From assembly GCA_032717465.1 (NCBI GenBank), contig CM064732.1, positions 29,248,107 through 29,312,106 on the forward strand: a stretch of DNA of 64,000 nucleotides. The letters are read 5' to 3'. Within the stretch, counting starts at the first letter, position 1. Each line of letters begins with the position of its first letter. The notes under the pieces are model-generated. The model saw nothing but the letters and a program-made list of their open reading frames with translations. It was not told the origin of the DNA and ran no database searches. The position numbers were made by a program, and so were the translations under genes. This DNA comes from Coenobita brevimanus (taxonomy: Eukaryota; Arthropoda; Malacostraca; Decapoda; Coenobitidae). Positions 61,763 through 64,000 of the stretch are shown one piece after another.

Positions 61763-64000
61763 CATGGGTGAGACAGGAGGGTGGCAGGGTTGTTGATAGA
61801 GCATTGATGGACTATGTGGTTGTGTCCAGGAATGTAATAGAAAGATTGTTGGATGTGAGAGTTCTGCGAGGGGAGGGTGGAGGTATGTCTGACCACTACC
61901 TGGTGGAGGGAAAGTTAAGAGTAGGTCAGAGATGGGTGAGAGCTAGGAGGGTTAGGTGTGGCAGGGAGGTTTTGAAAGTGAGTGAGTTGGATAAGAGAGA
62001 GAAAATGATAGAGTATCAGGAGAAACTGAAAGATGAGTGGAATGCAGTGAAAGATCAGGAAAATGGCAGTGTGGAGGAGGAATGGCAGATGTTTAAGAGT
62101 GCTGTGGTGGGGCATGCGGAAGAGGTGTGTGGTGTGAGGCGAGTGGGTGGTGGTGTAAGAAAAGGAAGTGAATGGTGGTGCGAGGAAGTATGACTGTGGC
62201 TGAGAAGAGACGTGCATATGAAGTGTGGCTTCAGAGGAAGGATGAGGTGTCATATGAGAGTTATAAGGAAAAAAGGAATAGGGCAAGAAGGGCTGTGTGT
62301 GATGCTACAGTGGCAGCAGATGAGAGGTGGGGTAGGTGGCTGACTGAGAATTTTAAACTGAATAAGAAAATGTTCTGGAAGGAGGTGAAAAGGGGGCAAA
62401 AGGGAGAGTCTGGGAAGGAAGGGCGAGTAAAAGCAGAGGATGGAAGGATGTAAACTGAGATGGATGCAGTAAGGAAGAGATGGGCAGAGTATTTTGAAAG
62501 ATTGTTAAATGTAGAGGAGGAAAGGGTGGCTGAGATTGTGGAGGATGGAAGGGTGCCAGGAATAAATGTTTTGGGAGAGCTGAATGATTCTTTGATCACA
62601 AAGGAGGAAGTGCAGGAGGCAGTAAAGGAGATAAAAACAGGGAAAGCTGCAGGTATGGATGGGTGTGCTGTGGAATGCCTGAAGGGTGGTGGAGTGACTA
62701 TTGTTGACTGGTTAGTAAGATTGTTGAATGTGTGCTTGGTGAAAGGTATGGTGCCAAATGACTTGGCAAGTGCTTGTATGGTCCCGTTGTATAAAGACAA
62801 GGGTGATAAGTATGAATGTACTAGCTTTAGAGGTATAAGTCTGTTGAGTGTTGTAGGTAAGGTGTATGGTAGAGTGTTAATTAAGAGAGCTAGAGAGTAC
62901 AGAGGGAGTGATTGGTGATGAGCAGTGCAGCTTTAGGAGAGGGATGGGATGCGTGGATCAGGTGTTTGCTGTGAGACAAGTGTGTGAAAAGTATTTAGTG
63001 AAAGGCAAGGATGTGTTTTGGGCATTCATGGATTTAGAGAGAGAGTATGACAGAACTGATAGGGAGGCTTTGTGGACTGTTTTAAGACTGTATGGACTTG
63101 ATGGTAGGTTACTAAAAGAGGTGAAAAGTTTTTATGTAAATAGTAGAGCGTGTGTAAGAGTGGGAAATACTGTGAATGATTGGTTTCCTGTGAGAGCGGG
63201 GCTGCTGCAGGGATGCGTGATGTCGCCTTGGTTGTTTAATATTTATATGGATGGTGTTGTAAGGGAGGTGAATGCAAGAGTTTTAGGTGGAGGTCTGAGT
63301 CTGGTGAATGTTGATGGTAGAGACTGGAATCTGAAACAGCTGCTGTTTGCAGATGATACTGCACTGGTGGCTAATTCAGAGGAGAGATTGAGACAGCTGA
63401 TAGAGGAGTTTGGAAGGGTGTGTGAAAGGAGGAAATTGAAAGTAAATGAGAATAAGAGGAAAGTGATGAAGTGTACGAGGTCGGTAGATGGTAGGGGGAT
63501 GAATATAGCTTTGAATGGTGAGTTGCTTGAGGAGGTAGAGTGTTTTAAGTATTTAGGGTCACATGCTGCTGTGGAAAGAAGAATAGATGCAGAAGTGAAG
63601 TTTAGAATGAATGAAGTAGAAAAGGTGCTAGGAGGAATGAAAAAAGTGTTCAGATGTTGTTTGCTTAGAATGAATGTAAAGAGAAGGCTGTATGAGGGTG
63701 TTGTGGTACCAACTACATTATATGGGGCTGGAACATGAAATATGGGTGTAGCAGAGAGGAAAAGTTTGAATGTAATGGAGATGAGGTGTCTGAGGAGTAT
63801 GTGTGGAGTGACATGTATGGATCGAGTGAGAAATGATGAAGTGCGAAGGAGAGCTCGAGTTGTTCGGGAGACGGCTGATCGAGTTGAGCAGAGGGTGTTG
63901 CGATGGTCTGGGCATATGGAGAGAATGGATAATGAGCGATTGGTGAAAAAGATAACTAGATTTGATGTGGGAGGGGTAAGGCTGAGAGGGAGACCACAAA
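61763..64000 (+). mobile_element. RTE-type LINE family E, remainder, runs off window
   Basis: It continues the element interrupted at 60744 and reaches the right edge of the window before its 3' end. Confidence 0.85.
61763..64000 (+). pseudogene. RTE-E endonuclease C-terminus and reverse transcriptase, broken
   Basis: Order: TWVRQEGGRVVDRALMDYVV and GGGMSDHYLVEGKLRVG (endonuclease end), linker, KTGKAAGMDGCAVECLKGGG, FRGISLLSVVGKVYGR, CSFRRGMGCVDQVFAV, MDLEREYDRTDREALWTV, LLQGCVMSPWLFNIYMDG, LLFADDTALVANS, FKYLGSHAAVE, then LRWSGHMERMDNERLVKK and LRGRP at the edge. Catalytic residues look normal. Frameshifts near 62190 and 62905 and stops near 62451 and 63736 break it. Related to family A but clearly diverged. 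Confidence 0.87.

Overview
The window is animal nuclear DNA, most likely from an arthropod and, by its repeat mix, plausibly a decapod crustacean (inference). It is dominated by transposable elements: RTE-, CR1- and L2-type LINEs, pogo/Tigger, Tc1 and piggyBac DNA transposons, MITEs, a tRNA-headed SINE, and many TA, GT and GATA microsatellites. No prokaryotic organisation is seen.

The only host gene I can support is on the minus strand. Two 185-bp exons, 33382-33566 and 12684-12868, have good splice signals and encode consecutive parts of the C-terminal region of a MON2-like trafficking protein. Codon phase is kept across the 20.5-kb intron between them. The rest of the gene must lie outside the window or was not recognised.

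Layout. 1-2071: an RTE fragment holding a Tigger-derived element that itself holds a CR1 5' end. 2600-5790: nearly full-length RTE-A copy 1. 6131-7345: pogo-type element built around a large inverted repeat. 7380-10415: pogo-type element holding a near-perfect palindrome and a non-autonomous piggyBac relative. 11542-12527: second copy of the Tigger-derived element. 13437-14440: RTE-A 3' fragment and a minisatellite. 14442-26222: a layered nest in which an RTE-C LINE is split by Tigger 1 (15121-25798), which is split by a CR1 LINE (15377-19508) and a piggyBac element (21960-25639). 26656-28826: RTE-A copy 2. 31358-32930: Jockey/I-like fragment. 33996-37170: RTE-A copy 3. 37554-45835: CR1 copy 2 split by an L2-like LINE (39099-43786) whose 5' end resembles U4 snRNA. 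46601-47324: a small TTAA MITE and a tRNA-headed SINE. 47374-51910: Tigger 2 split by a Tc1 element with an intact transposase. 52405-55160: RTE-D split by Tigger 3, which holds a hAT-like MITE and a G+C-rich insert. 55290-59515: full-length CR1 with an intact 975-residue ORF2 inside a GT microsatellite. 60020-64000: RTE-E split by a LINE fragment whose reverse transcriptase carries a PHD-like finger.

The parts act mainly as hosts and targets of one another. Several insertions can be dated relative to each other because paired copies give the empty site. Non-autonomous elements here share termini with autonomous relatives, pointing to mobilisation in trans.
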